A stretch of 64,000 bases of DNA from Myxococcota bacterium. GTDB taxonomy: Bacteria; Myxococcota; UBA727; JABDBI01. The notes beneath the pieces are model-generated. The model saw only the letters and a program-made list of their open reading frames with translations, ran no database searches and was not told the DNA's origin. A program made the position numbers and the translations under genes. Below, one piece after another: positions 42,669-52,304 of this stretch. The first letter of the stretch is position 1. Each line of letters begins with the position of its first letter. The stretch is from positions 263,444 through 327,443 of the forward strand of contig JAZKCZ010000001.1 in the NCBI GenBank assembly GCA_040387835.1, read 5' to 3'.

Positions 42669-45600
42669 CTAATATGTGCATACTCCAGTTGAAGGTTGAT
42701 TCGCGCAGGGTATTTGGTTGGTCCAAGCTGGATTGCTCGTGTTCTTGGAACATTGGCCCGAATGAGCGGGGTCAGGGATCGCACAATAGTTCGGGAAGGC
42801 TATGGTGCTTGTAGGTGAACAGCAGTTGAATCCCCCCGGCAGGTGAGGAACTAAAGTTTGATAGGCTCCAAGAAAAGGCTTAGGCGGAAATTCGACGCCT
42901 GCAAAATCTCTTTGGTAAGTAAAAGAAGAAGCTGCTACTGAGTTGCCAGGTATGCCCATATTTGAAAAAGGTGTGCAACTAAGGAAAGCAGGTTCCTCAC
43001 AATCGACAAACTCTCTCGAAGCCGCACAGAAATTCAATGCACCCGACGAATCACCGACTGCGTTTGTATTAAAAGTAATCGAACCAATAGTAGCCATTAT
43101 AGGCGTTCCACATAATTCGCCCCCAGAGCAAAGGCCTTGAGGACTATTACCTGAGGTTCCCGTATTGTTCTCATACGCAATCGTTGGACAAATATCCAAG
43201 AAAGTATATTTTTCTGAATTGAAAGGCGCAAACATATTTGCGGAGCTATACTGGGCATTGGCATTTATCGTTCCTACGGGATTAAGCGGGGCTCGGTTTC
43301 CTGCCCATTCAAGTAGAGGAGCGTCGCTGGAATTGGAATTGACAGGATATAGACCGGTGTTATCTCTAAAAAGGCTATTTGCAATGATGTTGTTGCTGCC
43401 ACCATCATAAATCGCACCTCCACCTTGATTGTAGGCTGCGTTTTTTCTAAAAGTTAAATTGCCAAGCGTGCTATTAGACGCACCTAGCCACACGCCTCCC
43501 CCAGCATTACTAGCCCAATTGCCTGTAAATATAGAACTAATGATATTCACGGGCATTGTCGTGTAAACTCCCCCGCCATTCGAATAGGCGTAGTTACTAT
43601 TGAATTTTGAGGCGTAAATATTTAGCTGAGCAGCAGGGGTCGTATTTGCTATGGCTATGGCACCTCCGCTGGTAGATTGCCAGGGAGAGAATGTTCCGGT
43701 GCACACATTCTTCGCCGAGCAAGTTGTGTTTGGCAAACAGTCAGAGGATGATATGCAAGTAGTGGGTTGTGCAGGTGTCCCAGTGCACAGCCCTCCGCCA
43801 GTTGGGCATGTCATTCCAAAACGGCAAGTTCCGCCGGATGTACAGATAGGCGGCAGTGGACTGGTTATGCTAATTCCGTTTCCAAAGAAAATTACATTTT
43901 CAATCGTACTGGGAGACCCGGCTGCAGAAACATGGCTGATACCGCCCCCCTGCTCCGTTGCCGTATTCATAGTAAGAATGGAATGTTTCAGATTCATAAC
44001 ACCAGAGTTTTTGATGCCGCCACCGTCCTGCGAGGTGTTACGCGAAATATAGAGGTTTCTCAAATTTACTGTGGCATCGCTGTTAATCACTATGGCACCA
44101 CCATTACAGTTTAGTACCTGGAAACCATCAAGAGTTGCTTGGGAACCAGCGGGTTGTGCAAAGACGAATGCGCTAGTTGAACCGCTGAATATTGTGCCAC
44201 TAGTACCCTGCAGTCCTAATGGAGTTTGTGCAGTTAGCTTGGGATCAACCCGGTCATAAATTGATGCTTCAGTTCCAGCAAAACCACCATAAATTCCGAC
44301 TGAATTTGTTACAGTAAACGCCGAGGTGACGGCAGTAAATGAACCTTCGCTGTATTTTACCCAGATTCCCAAGCCGTTGGGACACTGAGTTGGAGTCACT
44401 TTCGGTGAATCACTCCAACTATTGATTTGACAGGATGATGATGTTGGCGAGCAACTTTGGCCTACAGGGCAGAGTTCGGTGGGGGAACACGACAGCGAGG
44501 AACCTGAAACTGCTATTGTTTTAAGTTTCGCTAGAGCTGTACCTAAGCCCGATGCTGGCCAGTATGGCGTGTTATCGTTGGCCGGTAGAACGCATTGCGT
44601 TTGGCAGTCGGTGGCACAGTGACCATTATTGCCATTACCAGCACCTTCGTTATTGGGAATACAGGAGGACTTTACAGAACTATAGCTCCAGCTATTAGGG
44701 CAATTTTTCGGTGTAGAAGCTGAAATTTGACCTTCATCGCAAACTTCGCTACCAGTTTTATACCCATCACCGCATCCTTTGGCGATACAGTTCCCATTGG
44801 CGCAAATGCTGCTCGCTCCGCAACTGCCATTTGATCCGCAGGAACAACTGCCTTTAGTGCATGTTTCGCTCCCTAGACAATAATTGGCTGTATTTCCGCA
44901 AGCATTTAAACATTGTCCACTAAAACAAGCCTGTCCCGCGGCACAGGCAGTTCCACAGGTGCCATCGCCCCCGTTTGCTAAACACATGGAATCAATGCAG
45001 GCGCCTCCGCATTCAACGCCCCCGCACAAAAATGGCTTTATGCATTGACCAGATGAAGAACAAGTATCGCCGAGGGCACAAGAGACACCTGCGCATTTAC
45101 AAGCGCCTGACAGGCATGGATTGCCCGTTCCGCAGGACGGACCAGATCCGCACTTACATTGAGCCGCGTCACCGGAGCCCGTACATGTTTCACCGCTATT
45201 GCAACCGGAACCATTGTTACCGCATTGGCATTGCCCAGAGGCAGAGCATGTTTGCCCGTCTGTGCAAGCCGGATTTAACCCGCACATACAGGCAGAATTC
45301 TTACAATGTTCATTGGCGCCACAAATCGTATTTCCACATGGATCCGGATCCGGAACGCAGAAACCATTGCTTGAGCACTTTGTGAATCCCGGAGAGGTAC
45401 AATTCGCGTCGCCTGTACATGTGGGATAGGTGCAAAACCCATTTACAGAGCATTGTTGGCCTCCGAGGCAGCCAATATTATTCACACACGTTTTATTGCA
45501 AATGCTATTGTTACAGGAAAAGCCTGTGTCGCAGTCTGCCGTTTGGCTACATGCTTGTTCGCAATATCCTTCGCTGCCGGGATTGACGCATGTATTTCCT

Positions 45601-45839
45601 GCGGTGAGATATCTGGAGTTGCATTCTGCGTCGCTTATACAGGTCCTTTGACAGTTGCCTGTTATCGGACTGCATATGTTTGGCAGAGCACATTGCTTCT
45701 GTGAACCAGGAGTTGAGCAAGCCTGACCTTCTGTCAGTATGGTTTGAAACTCACTGCGCGATAAAATGTTTGTTGGAGTTTCAACATTTGAACAGGCGCC
45801 AAAGATAGATAAAATACATAGGAATGGTAAATGTTTCAT
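42669..45839 (-). CDS. large Cys-rich lipoprotein with parallel beta-helix domain
   Basis: From ATG 45839 (MKHLPFLCILSIFGAC, lipoprotein signal) the protein has about 1056 residues. The first 430 carry around 25 short Cys-rich units (for example CNNSICNKTC, CGANEHCKNSACMCG) and a GCGDGYKTGSEVCDEG unit matching the Myxococcus Cys-rich repeat. Residues about 560-900 form a right-handed parallel beta-helix with repeated GGGI/GGGV turns and short strands (GGGIKNSGVMNLKHSIL), as in polymorphic outer-membrane or pectate-lyase-like proteins. A Cys-rich tail follows. Probably a surface-exposed adhesin or binding protein. Confidence 0.8.
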   Translation of the reverse strand: MKHLPFLCILSIFGACSNVETPTNILSRSEFQTILTEGQACSTPGSQKQCALPNICSPITGNCQRTCISDAECNSRYLTAGNTCVNPGSEGYCEQACSQTADCDTGFSCNNSICNKTCVNNIGCLGGQQCSVNGFCTYPTCTGDANCTSPGFTKCSSNGFCVPDPDPCGNTICGANEHCKNSACMCGLNPACTDGQTCSASGQCQCGNNGSGCNSGETCTGSGDAAQCKCGSGPSCGTGNPCLSGACKCAGVSCALGDTCSSSGQCIKPFLCGGVECGGACIDSMCLANGGDGTCGTACAAGQACFSGQCLNACGNTANYCLGSETCTKGSCSCGSNGSCGASSICANGNCIAKGCGDGYKTGSEVCDEGQISASTPKNCPNSWSYSSVKSSCIPNNEGAGNGNNGHCATDCQTQCVLPANDNTPYWPASGLGTALAKLKTIAVSGSSLSCSPTELCPVGQSCSPTSSSCQINSWSDSPKVTPTQCPNGLGIWVKYSEGSFTAVTSAFTVTNSVGIYGGFAGTEASIYDRVDPKLTAQTPLGLQGTSGTIFSGSTSAFVFAQPAGSQATLDGFQVLNCNGGAIVINSDATVNLRNLYISRNTSQDGGGIKNSGVMNLKHSILTMNTATEQGGGISHVSAAGSPSTIENVIFFGNGISITSPLPPICTSGGTCRFGMTCPTGGGLCTGTPAQPTTCISSSDCLPNTTCSAKNVCTGTFSPWQSTSGGAIAIANTTPAAQLNIYASKFNSNYAYSNGGGVYTTMPVNIISSIFTGNWASNAGGGVWLGASNSTLGNLTFRKNAAYNQGGGAIYDGGSNNIIANSLFRDNTGLYPVNSNSSDAPLLEWAGNRAPLNPVGTINANAQYSSANMFAPFNSEKYTFLDICPTIAYENNTGTSGNSPQGLCSGGELCGTPIMATIGSITFNTNAVGDSSGALNFCAASREFVDCEEPAFLSCTPFSNMGIPGNSVAASSFTYQRDFAGVEFPPKPFLGAYQTLVPHLPGGFNCCSPTSTIAFPNYCAIPDPAHSGQCSKNTSNPAWTNQIPCANQPSTGVCTY

Positions 45840-45847
45840 CTTTTTTC

Positions 45848-47017
45848 TCAAAATCCACACACGCTTGCCGGGTTACAAGACGGACCGTTTGCGCACTGGG
45901 CCAGATCACACTTTTGACCACAGTATCCGCTTACAAATTTCCCTGAATTATTGGGATTAAACGCACAGTACTGGCTATTGGAGCAAGCACCTTGGAGCGG
46001 ATTTTCTTTGGTCCCGTGCCCAGTACATCCTACTTCGCAAGCATTGACTTCGTTGCCATCTAGCCACGAAGTATAATTCAAGCACCCGTTTCGCTTGGTA
46101 TCTTGAGAGGGGCAAGTATTGCTGCCACTGCAAGTCGCTACGCAGGTAGCGCTTACGGGACTGCAAGCAAGACCTGTGCCGCAACCCGAAGTTAAGCTAT
46201 CGCATGGCAAGCCGCAGGCGCCACTGATGACGTCACAACGTGTGCGCTTACCATGACCACTGCAATCGTTATCGCTTGAGCAAGGGGTTTGACAGATACC
46301 TTCGGCGCATTGCAGGGGTAGTCTGCATGTTTGGCTACAGGGCTGCTCACAAGTGCCTGTCGTACCAGCATAGCCTAAAGAATAGCATAGAGCTCGAGTC
46401 GAATCGACGCAGGTGCCGCTCGCCATGTTGCACTTTGCCACGCAAGTATTGGTGGAAGCGCTACAGCCATATGATACGGGCGTTGCGGGCAGAGACTGCA
46501 AGCTAGCAAGCGAGCTACAGTCTGAATCTTGTCCACACCCAACTTCACAGGTTTGCGTGACGGGATCTGATTTCAATTGATATCCCGTACAACCGGATGC
46601 CATGGAAAACTTACAAAATCCATTTGAAGGGCTGAAATTTGCCGGGCATCCAGAGCTCACCGGTATGGCGCAGTAGCCTTGCGGCAGAATGCATGTTGCT
46701 GTTATCGAGTTTGGTAAATTCAGACGTTGGCATAGATTAGATGCTGGCGCACAGCTCGGCTCACAGGCGCCAGAGATTGGACTACATACTTCACCGGCCG
46801 GACACTTGCCCGTTGCAGAACATATGGTCCTACACTGGCCGGCCTGTGAACCGCTGGGAAAGGTGAAATCACATTTTTCCCCTGAGGGACATGTGTCTTG
46901 TTGATTACAAGCTACCTCAGCGGACGGACCCGCAGTCTCTGGTTCGGCTTTTTTGCTACAAGATAAAAGCAGCGCGGCCGAAATCAGAATCAACGCTCTT
47001 TGGATAAAAAGGGCCAT
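45848..47017 (-). CDS. Cys-rich lipoprotein (389 aa)
   Basis: Starts at ATG 47017 with a lipoprotein signal peptide (MALFIQRALILISAALLLSC). The mature protein is almost entirely Cys-rich repeats (for example CPAGEVCSPISGACEPSC and CGTGLACSPVSATC, close variants of one unit), about 12 units in all, so it should be disulfide-stapled and extended. First gene of the three-lipoprotein set, and divergent from the cyclo-ligase gene. Myxococcota carry many such proteins; their roles are mostly unknown. Confidence 0.8.
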   Translation of the reverse strand: MALFIQRALILISAALLLSCSKKAEPETAGPSAEVACNQQDTCPSGEKCDFTFPSGSQAGQCRTICSATGKCPAGEVCSPISGACEPSCAPASNLCQRLNLPNSITATCILPQGYCAIPVSSGCPANFSPSNGFCKFSMASGCTGYQLKSDPVTQTCEVGCGQDSDCSSLASLQSLPATPVSYGCSASTNTCVAKCNMASGTCVDSTRALCYSLGYAGTTGTCEQPCSQTCRLPLQCAEGICQTPCSSDNDCSGHGKRTRCDVISGACGLPCDSLTSGCGTGLACSPVSATCVATCSGSNTCPSQDTKRNGCLNYTSWLDGNEVNACEVGCTGHGTKENPLQGACSNSQYCAFNPNNSGKFVSGYCGQKCDLAQCANGPSCNPASVCGF

Positions 47018-47082
47018 GATGGATAGTAAAGCAGGTGCCTATCTAAATGCAAAAGTTACTGAATTTCGAGTATGTTACAAGC

Positions 47083-47535
47083 ATGACGAAGCTTAAACTT
47101 CGGTTCGAAATCTTGTCCCGTCTGCGCGTTTTGAAGCCAGATATTTTCACTCAGGCTGGCTTTAAATTAGCCGAATATCTAAGGCCACACTCTGAAGAGC
47201 CAATCGCTATATTTAGGAGTTTTTCTGACGAAATTGATACGAAGTTGGTTGTAAGCCATTTCCCCCACGTATTGCTACCGGACAAAGATCCGTATGTTTA
47301 CGCGCAAAATATTCTAGATGCAGGCGTTAAGTATGTCTATGTGCCAGGGTTAGCATTTGACGACAAATGCCACCGTTTGGGCCGCGGAAAAGGTTATTAC
47401 GACCGGGTGATTTCCCTGCTCCGGCAAACGGCACATTGCCCTCAACTAATAGGTTTATGCTTGAAATTTCAGTTGGTGGCTAGTGTGCCTACAGAAGCTC
47501 ATGACCAATCGGTGGACAAAGTTATCAGCTTCTGA
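47083..47535 (+). CDS. 5-formyltetrahydrofolate cyclo-ligase
   Basis: A protein of 150 residues from ATG 47083 (MTKLKLRFEILSRLR). The signature VPGLAFDDKCHRLGRGKGYYDRVI is the folate/ATP-binding loop of 5-FTHF cyclo-ligase (MTHFS). It is shorter than the usual 180-200 because the first helices are trimmed. It converts 5-formyl-THF to methenyl-THF. In proteobacteria this gene normally follows zapA; here the two are separated by the Cys-rich lipoprotein block. Confidence 0.88.
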   Translation: MTKLKLRFEILSRLRVLKPDIFTQAGFKLAEYLRPHSEEPIAIFRSFSDEIDTKLVVSHFPHVLLPDKDPYVYAQNILDAGVKYVYVPGLAFDDKCHRLGRGKGYYDRVISLLRQTAHCPQLIGLCLKFQLVASVPTEAHDQSVDKVISF

Positions 47536-47549
47536 AAGACCGTAACACC

Positions 47550-48050
47550 ATGTCGCCAATCCAACTTTTTAGGACGTTGATAGTGTTCGCACTTCTTTCT
47601 ATGCCGGCGATTGCACAGCGAGGTTGGCCAATATTAACGATGGCTCCAGCGGCAGGAGCGGTCGTTTTCTCTGCGGTTGCTTTAAATAATTATGTACAAG
47701 ACGCCAAAGATCCAAAAAGTGCGAACAGTACGAATGCTCTTTACAAACCATCAGTTGTTCCGCTGCACACCGGGCTGCGTGCTGCTACTGTTGGCCTTAA
47801 CAGCATGGTCGTTGCTGGTTTAGTGCCGGTAATAGCCCTCGCACGCAAGGTAGAATATGAGTGCGCTCGTAAGATTTTGCTTACGATTGAGACTAGTTTA
47901 GGTTTTTTGGGAATTCTGTTGTTCGTTCGAACTTTCGACTACAATAACCCAAATGCTGGGGATATAGGCGCGTTGACTATGGCAGGCTGCACTTTGATAG
48001 CAAATCTCGGGTACGTCGGTTCCTGTGCATTTCAATGCTGCGTGCTGTAA
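47550..48050 (+). CDS. membrane protein, tandem paralogue 1
   Basis: A 166-residue membrane protein starting MSPIQLFRTLIVFALLSMPAIAQRG, a signal-peptide-like segment, with three or four further hydrophobic stretches. The following gene starts with a very similar sequence (MSFIHFPRIIVILTLITMPV), so the two are tandem paralogues. The C-terminus has a Cys cluster (CAFQCCVL). No family recognised. Confidence 0.55.
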   Translation: MSPIQLFRTLIVFALLSMPAIAQRGWPILTMAPAAGAVVFSAVALNNYVQDAKDPKSANSTNALYKPSVVPLHTGLRAATVGLNSMVVAGLVPVIALARKVEYECARKILLTIETSLGFLGILLFVRTFDYNNPNAGDIGALTMAGCTLIANLGYVGSCAFQCCVL

Positions 48051-48130
48051 AAGCCGACTGAATGCAAGGCGGGCTGATGGAATAATTGTTAAAGTGGTCG
48101 TTGTTGCTTGCCTCTACGGGGAGCTGTTAC

Positions 48131-48484
48131 ATGTCATTTATCCATTTTCCCAGAATAATAGTGATATTAACGCTTATCACTATGCCGGTTATTGCGCAGG
48201 GTGGAAGGCAATTGAATGAAGAACTCCCAATGGCCTTAGTCTTCAATTTGGGCGCGGCTTATTTGACCTTCCGTATAAGACCCGCATGTTGTGCTTATTT
48301 TGTGTCGGCAGGTGTGGCAATAATAGCCGCTGCTTCAGACGACAAGCGAATTAAGACATTTGCGCCTTTGTTGGTTGTCTTGCCCACCATAGGGTTTATA
48401 ACGGCCATCCAAAAGGGAGTCGATGTGGGTGTGCTTCCGACTGTGTGGGCTATGCTGTTATATTGGCGTTTGGCAGAAAAGTAG
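48131..48484 (+). CDS. membrane protein, tandem paralogue 2
   Basis: From ATG 48131 the protein has 117 residues and begins MSFIHFPRIIVILTLITMPV, clearly related to the start of the preceding gene. Three hydrophobic segments follow (AMVF-type helices around MALVFNLGAAYLTF, AYFVSAGVAIIAA and LLVVLPTIGFITAI). The middle section present in paralogue 1 is partly missing. The function of the pair is unknown. Confidence 0.5.
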   Translation: MSFIHFPRIIVILTLITMPVIAQGGRQLNEELPMALVFNLGAAYLTFRIRPACCAYFVSAGVAIIAAASDDKRIKTFAPLLVVLPTIGFITAIQKGVDVGVLPTVWAMLLYWRLAEK

Positions 48485-48517
48485 GCAAAACCCTGAATTT
48501 ACGGTAAGACTCGGCTT

Positions 48518-49666
48518 ATGTTTATTAGTCCTGAAATGGAAGCTGAGTTTAAACAAAAACTTTCTAAAAATAGACCTTTAATCATCAAGGCAGGCTTTGA
48601 CCCAACAGCGCCGGACTTGCATCTAGGGCATACGGTTTTGCTGACAGCCATGAGGCGCTTTCAGGATGATGGGCACCGGGTTGTATTCCTCATCGGTGAT
48701 TTTACGACGCGCATTGGTGACCCTACCGGTAAGAATGTTACGCGTCCACCCTTAAGCGAAGAAGACATCTTAGCCAACACCAAAACTTATGAACGCCAAG
48801 TTTTCAAAATCTTGGACCCGCAAAAAACGGAAGTTAGGTTTAACTCCGAATGGTTCATGGACATGCGGGTCAGTGATTTTATTAAAATCGCCGCTAAGTA
48901 TTCTGTGGCTCGCATGATTGAACGCGATGATTTCAGCAAACGCCTCGAAGAAGGCCGTCCGATTAGCATGCACGAGATATTGTATCCCCTGCTCCAGGGT
49001 TATGATTCGGTTGCCTTAAAAGCCGATGTTGAGTTGGGTGGACAAGACCAATTATTTAACTTGTTGGTAGGTAGAGATTTGATGCGTCACTACGGTCAAG
49101 AGCCGCAGGTGGTGATGACTTTCCCATTGCTGGAAGGTTTAGACGGTCATGATAAAATGTCTAAATCTTTGGGCAACTATATCGGTGTTGAAGAAGAGCC
49201 CGGCTCTCAGTTCGGCAAATTGATGAGCATTTCTGACACGCTCATGTGGCGCTATTTTGAGCTTTTGTCATTAAAGCCCAAGTCTGATATTGAGGCGCTC
49301 AAATCTGCTCACCCTAAAGACGCTAAGATTGCTTTGGCGATGGAGATCGTAACCCGCTTTCATGGCGAGCCAGCTGCCCAGGAAGCCCTACAACAATTTA
49401 ACAGCTTATTTGGCAGCGGCAAACGCAGCGATATCCCCGAAGATGCGCCGACTTTTAAATTTGATGCGGCGCTCACGCTGATGCAGGCGATTGCAGGCGC
49501 AGAACTTGTGCCTTCTAATGCTGAGGCTAAACGTTTGTTGAAGCAAGGCAGTGTATCGTTAAATGGCGAGCGTGAGGAAGATGGTCAGTTATCATTGACT
49601 GCCGGCTCGTATACTCTACGAGTCGGTAAAACCAGATGGGCTAAAATTGAAGTAGGATCGTTATGA
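48518..49666 (+). CDS. tyrS: tyrosine--tRNA ligase
   Basis: A 382-residue class I aminoacyl-tRNA synthetase. [19 protein letters not shown] contains HLGH (the HIGH motif, about 35), [17 protein letters not shown] follows, and the KMSKS loop is at about 213. The C-terminal part (about 320-382) is an S4-like RNA-binding domain ([17 protein letters not shown]). It charges tRNA-Tyr. An in-frame stop just upstream fixes the ATG at 48518. The next gene overlaps by ATGA. Confidence 0.96.
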   Translation: MFISPEMEAEFKQKLSKNRPLIIKAGFDPTAPDLHLGHTVLLTAMRRFQDDGHRVVFLIGDFTTRIGDPTGKNVTRPPLSEEDILANTKTYERQVFKILDPQKTEVRFNSEWFMDMRVSDFIKIAAKYSVARMIERDDFSKRLEEGRPISMHEILYPLLQGYDSVALKADVELGGQDQLFNLLVGRDLMRHYGQEPQVVMTFPLLEGLDGHDKMSKSLGNYIGVEEEPGSQFGKLMSISDTLMWRYFELLSLKPKSDIEALKSAHPKDAKIALAMEIVTRFHGEPAAQEALQQFNSLFGSGKRSDIPEDAPTFKFDAALTLMQAIAGAELVPSNAEAKRLLKQGSVSLNGEREEDGQLSLTAGSYTLRVGKTRWAKIEVGSL

Positions 49667-50076
49667 CCAATATCGAGGCTTTGCGTAGTCTTTCACCGTT
49701 TAACAACTGGATGAAACTGCAGATGGAAGCTTTGGAGCCAGGATTTGCGAAGATTCGGCTGCCTTGGTCGGACTCTCTTATTGGTGATCCAACCGTCCCG
49801 CGCATTCATGGCGGCATTTTGGCGAGCTTAATTGACGCTACCGGCGGTGCGGCTTGTATGAGCAAATTGGGCCCGGAAGACAGTATTAGCACCATTGATT
49901 TGCAGGTTAATTACATTGAACCGGGTTCGCCAGGTGATTTTGTATGCGATGCGCATGTGGTGCGCGTCGGGGGACGAATCGGCGTGGCGAGAATGGAAGT
50001 GTATTCGTTGGGCAGTAATAATGAGCCTAAGTTAGTTACCGTAGGTACTGGCACTTATAATTTAATCCGACGATAA
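49663..50076 (+). CDS. PaaI-family hotdog thioesterase
   Basis: A 137-residue hotdog-fold acyl-CoA thioesterase. [19 protein letters not shown] contains the H49-G-G motif and the Asp-containing helix of the PaaI family, and [13 protein letters not shown] is the central strand. It should hydrolyse an aryl- or acyl-CoA; the substrate cannot be told. The ATG overlaps the tyrS stop, so the genes are translationally coupled. Confidence 0.9.
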   Translation: MTNIEALRSLSPFNNWMKLQMEALEPGFAKIRLPWSDSLIGDPTVPRIHGGILASLIDATGGAACMSKLGPEDSISTIDLQVNYIEPGSPGDFVCDAHVVRVGGRIGVARMEVYSLGSNNEPKLVTVGTGTYNLIRR

Positions 50077-50090
50077 TTGTCATCCCGGAC

Positions 50091-51299
50091 TTAGATAAAC
50101 AATCTCAATATCCAGCTTAGGCTGGCCGATACAATACAGGTTGCCGGAATCGTCACTGCCCAGGAGCTGATAATCTTCCTGACCACAATAAGATTTAAAC
50201 CTGCAATCCCGCGCGCGAGCCCTACCCCGATGATGGCTCCGACTAACACTTGAGTGGTGGATAGGGGCAGGCCGAAATGGCTGCCAACCAATACCGTAAA
50301 TGCAGCGCCGAATTCAGCTGCGAAGCCACGCGTTGGCGTAATCTCTGTGATGCTGTGACCAATCGTCTCGATGACTTTCCGCCCATAAGTCGCAAGACCG
50401 AGCACGATCCCTGCCCCACCCAATGCGAGCAGCCACCAAGGGACACTGGAGCTCAATACAATATGATGGTTTTGAACGATGCTTATCACTGCTGCCACAG
50501 GGCCGATGGCGTTTGAAACGTCATTGCTGCCATGAGCAAGAGCCATAAAGCAGGCGGTGATAACTTGAAGCCAGGCGAAAACCCTTTCAACCCTGGCAAG
50601 CGCATCATCTCGGTTCTTCGAATAGTTGGTGATTTTCTTAATGCTCTTCGCAAAAACCAGCGCGCCGATGCCTGAAAATAACGCAGCCGCCCACCAAAGA
50701 CCAGGGGACAAAAACAATGAAACTAAAACGAGCACCACGACAAACAACATCCACGGCGCCCAACGTTGGGTCATGACCAAAGGCTCTTTGGAGTCGAGCA
50801 CATATTTGCGAATACCGAAAAATACCACCCAGGCTAAGAGACCACCGAGAATGGGCGCGGTTATCCAGCTTAAAACAATACCGCCCAGTGCCTGCCATTG
50901 AATAGCTTCAGGACCGCGGCAAACTACGCCAAAGCCAATCAACGCACCGATTAAGCTATGTGTGGTGGATACAGGGAGACCTTTGGCGCTCGCCACCTGG
51001 AGCCAAATCCCCGTGGACAACAGCGCACCGGTCATGCCCCAGGCAAATAAGATGGGATCCCCAGCAAAGGATAGCGGGTCGATGATGCCTTGCTTAATGG
51101 TGTTGGTCACGTGACCGCCTACCAAAAAAGCGCCTGCAAATTCGAATACCGCTGCAACTAAGATTGCCTGTTTAATGGTGAGCGCATGACTACCAACGCT
51201 GGTACCCATAGCATTAGCGACATCGCTCGCTCCGATGGTCCAGGCCATGTAAAACCCGACCAGCAAAGATACGCCTAGAACAATTAGTGTTGAATCCAT
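50091..51299 (-). CDS. inorganic phosphate transporter, PiT family
   Basis: A 402-residue polytopic transporter with the duplicated PiT signature: TIGASDVANAMGTSVG near the N-terminus and FMALAHGSNDVSNAIGPVAA in the second half, plus GLPVSTTHSLIGALIG and GLPLSTTQVLVGAIIG. It imports phosphate with H+ or Na+. It follows by 11 bp the DUF47/PhoU-like gene that normally accompanies it. Confidence 0.95.
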   Translation of the reverse strand: MDSTLIVLGVSLLVGFYMAWTIGASDVANAMGTSVGSHALTIKQAILVAAVFEFAGAFLVGGHVTNTIKQGIIDPLSFAGDPILFAWGMTGALLSTGIWLQVASAKGLPVSTTHSLIGALIGFGVVCRGPEAIQWQALGGIVLSWITAPILGGLLAWVVFFGIRKYVLDSKEPLVMTQRWAPWMLFVVVLVLVSLFLSPGLWWAAALFSGIGALVFAKSIKKITNYSKNRDDALARVERVFAWLQVITACFMALAHGSNDVSNAIGPVAAVISIVQNHHIVLSSSVPWWLLALGGAGIVLGLATYGRKVIETIGHSITEITPTRGFAAEFGAAFTVLVGSHFGLPLSTTQVLVGAIIGVGLARGIAGLNLIVVRKIISSWAVTIPATCIVSASLSWILRLFI

Positions 51300-51310
51300 T
51301 TTGTCTTATT

Positions 51311-51979
51311 TTATGTTGAAGAAAGCATTAATCGAATATTACCGACCATACGTTCAGCGCTATTCGCCAAGTCACCTATCTTATTGGCTATTTTATTCCA
51401 CATGAATAAAGCTGCAGGCTTCATCTCGTCTTCTCTCTGAAATAGAGCTTTGCCGAATTGGTCTTGCGCCTTATCCGCTTCGTGTTCTAGTTCGTCAATT
51501 TCATCAATTTTCTTCAAAATTTCGATGGCATCTGGCCCGGCAAACCCGGTTTCCAAAAGCCGGTCCAAGCTTGCGACCACTTCCCCTGACTTGCGGACAA
51601 CTCGACAAGATCTGTCGAGCAACTCTTTTAACGATCCTTGCATTCCATGCGGCACTTCCATCTTTCGCAAGGTTAGCAAAACACCTAAATCTTCACAAAT
51701 ATCGGCCAATGCATCCATATGCGAAAGCACATGAAGCAAATCACGCCTATCAACTGGCAAAAAAATGCTCTTAGAAATTTGGGAACGCAGCTCTTGCTTA
51801 TAGCCATCGCAGTGATGCTCAACCTGGCTAATTTGGCGCGCTAAAACTGCGATTTGTTCTTGGTTGTTTTGCTCTAAAGCTACAAAAAGCTCTTCGGTTT
51901 TGCTGACGCAAACCAGCACTTCCTTCATCAAGTCCTGAAGGGTCCGGAACGGATTTTTAGCGAATAAACTCCAAAGCAT
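51311..51979 (-). CDS. PhoU-like DUF47 protein, PiT accessory
   Basis: A 222-residue all-helical protein matching the DUF47 (TIGR00153) family: LWSLFAKNPFRTLQDLMKEV, EHHCDGYKQELRSQI and FLPVDRRDLLHVLSHMD. It is a PhoU-like regulator of the adjacent PiT transporter. It lies 2 bp after a 61-residue membrane protein gene and 11 bp before pit in the same operon. Confidence 0.93.
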   Translation of the reverse strand: MLWSLFAKNPFRTLQDLMKEVLVCVSKTEELFVALEQNNQEQIAVLARQISQVEHHCDGYKQELRSQISKSIFLPVDRRDLLHVLSHMDALADICEDLGVLLTLRKMEVPHGMQGSLKELLDRSCRVVRKSGEVVASLDRLLETGFAGPDAIEILKKIDEIDELEHEADKAQDQFGKALFQREDEMKPAALFMWNKIANKIGDLANSAERMVGNIRLMLSST

Positions 51980-51981
51980 AT

Positions 51982-52167
51982 TTAATGTAGCACCAACGCT
52001 GAAATAATAATGGCAAAAATAAAGGCAAAAACGCCAGCCCAGATAACCTTGGGGTCTGTTTTGATGCGATTCATCAAATCAGCTGCTTCTGGTGTAGGAT
52101 TTTGTTTAGCTAGCCGCCGCACTAGGGCGTAGTTACCAGCTTCAAAAGCATTTTGGATATCGGACAT
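51982..52167 (-). CDS. small single-pass membrane protein (61 aa)
   Basis: A 61-residue protein: a soluble N-terminal helical part (MSDIQNAFEAGNYALVRRLA) and a single C-terminal transmembrane helix (VIWAGVFAFIFAIIISALVL). It is the first gene of the pit operon, 2 bp before the DUF47 gene. It may be a regulatory subunit of the transporter; no family recognised. Confidence 0.65.
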   Translation of the reverse strand: MSDIQNAFEAGNYALVRRLAKQNPTPEAADLMNRIKTDPKVIWAGVFAFIFAIIISALVLH

Positions 52168-52231
52168 GTTGCATACCTTGGATCAGGCCGAAGAAAGATA
52201 CAATAGGGAGAACGGCTGAGCTGCACAATAT

Positions 52232-52257
52232 AAAAAACCCTGGCGATTGAGCCAGGG
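52232..52257 (-). terminator. Rho-independent terminator of rpoBC
   Basis: On the minus strand CCCTGGC (52257-52251) and GCCAGGG (52244-52238) form a 7-bp stem with a 6-base loop, followed by six T (52237-52232). It lies about 50 bp downstream of the rpoC stop and should end the rpoB-rpoC transcript before the pit operon. Confidence 0.85.
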
Positions 52258-52277
52258 TTAGGTTGTGCATGAGCTGG

Positions 52278-52299
52278 ATCCCGGCTCGGAGGCCGGGAT
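52278..52299. repeat. REP-like hairpin downstream of rpoC
   Basis: ATCCCGGC (52278-52285) pairs perfectly with GCCGGGAT (52292-52299) across TCGGAG. The sequence resembles common GATCCCGGC...GCCGGGATGAC repeats found in many proteobacteria. It lies between the rpoC stop and the terminator, where it may stabilise the 3' end of the mRNA. Confidence 0.5.
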
Positions 52300-52304
52300 G
52301 ACGG

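Noticed and set aside
44975-45385. Plus-strand 136-codon frame rich in Arg, Cys and His
   Set aside because: Shadow of the Cys-rich repeat coding strand; repeated Cys codons in the real gene create open antisense frames.
41483-47046. 6S RNA expected between zapA and the cyclo-ligase gene
   Set aside because: The interval is filled by three long lipoprotein genes and no long hairpin with a central bubble was seen outside them.
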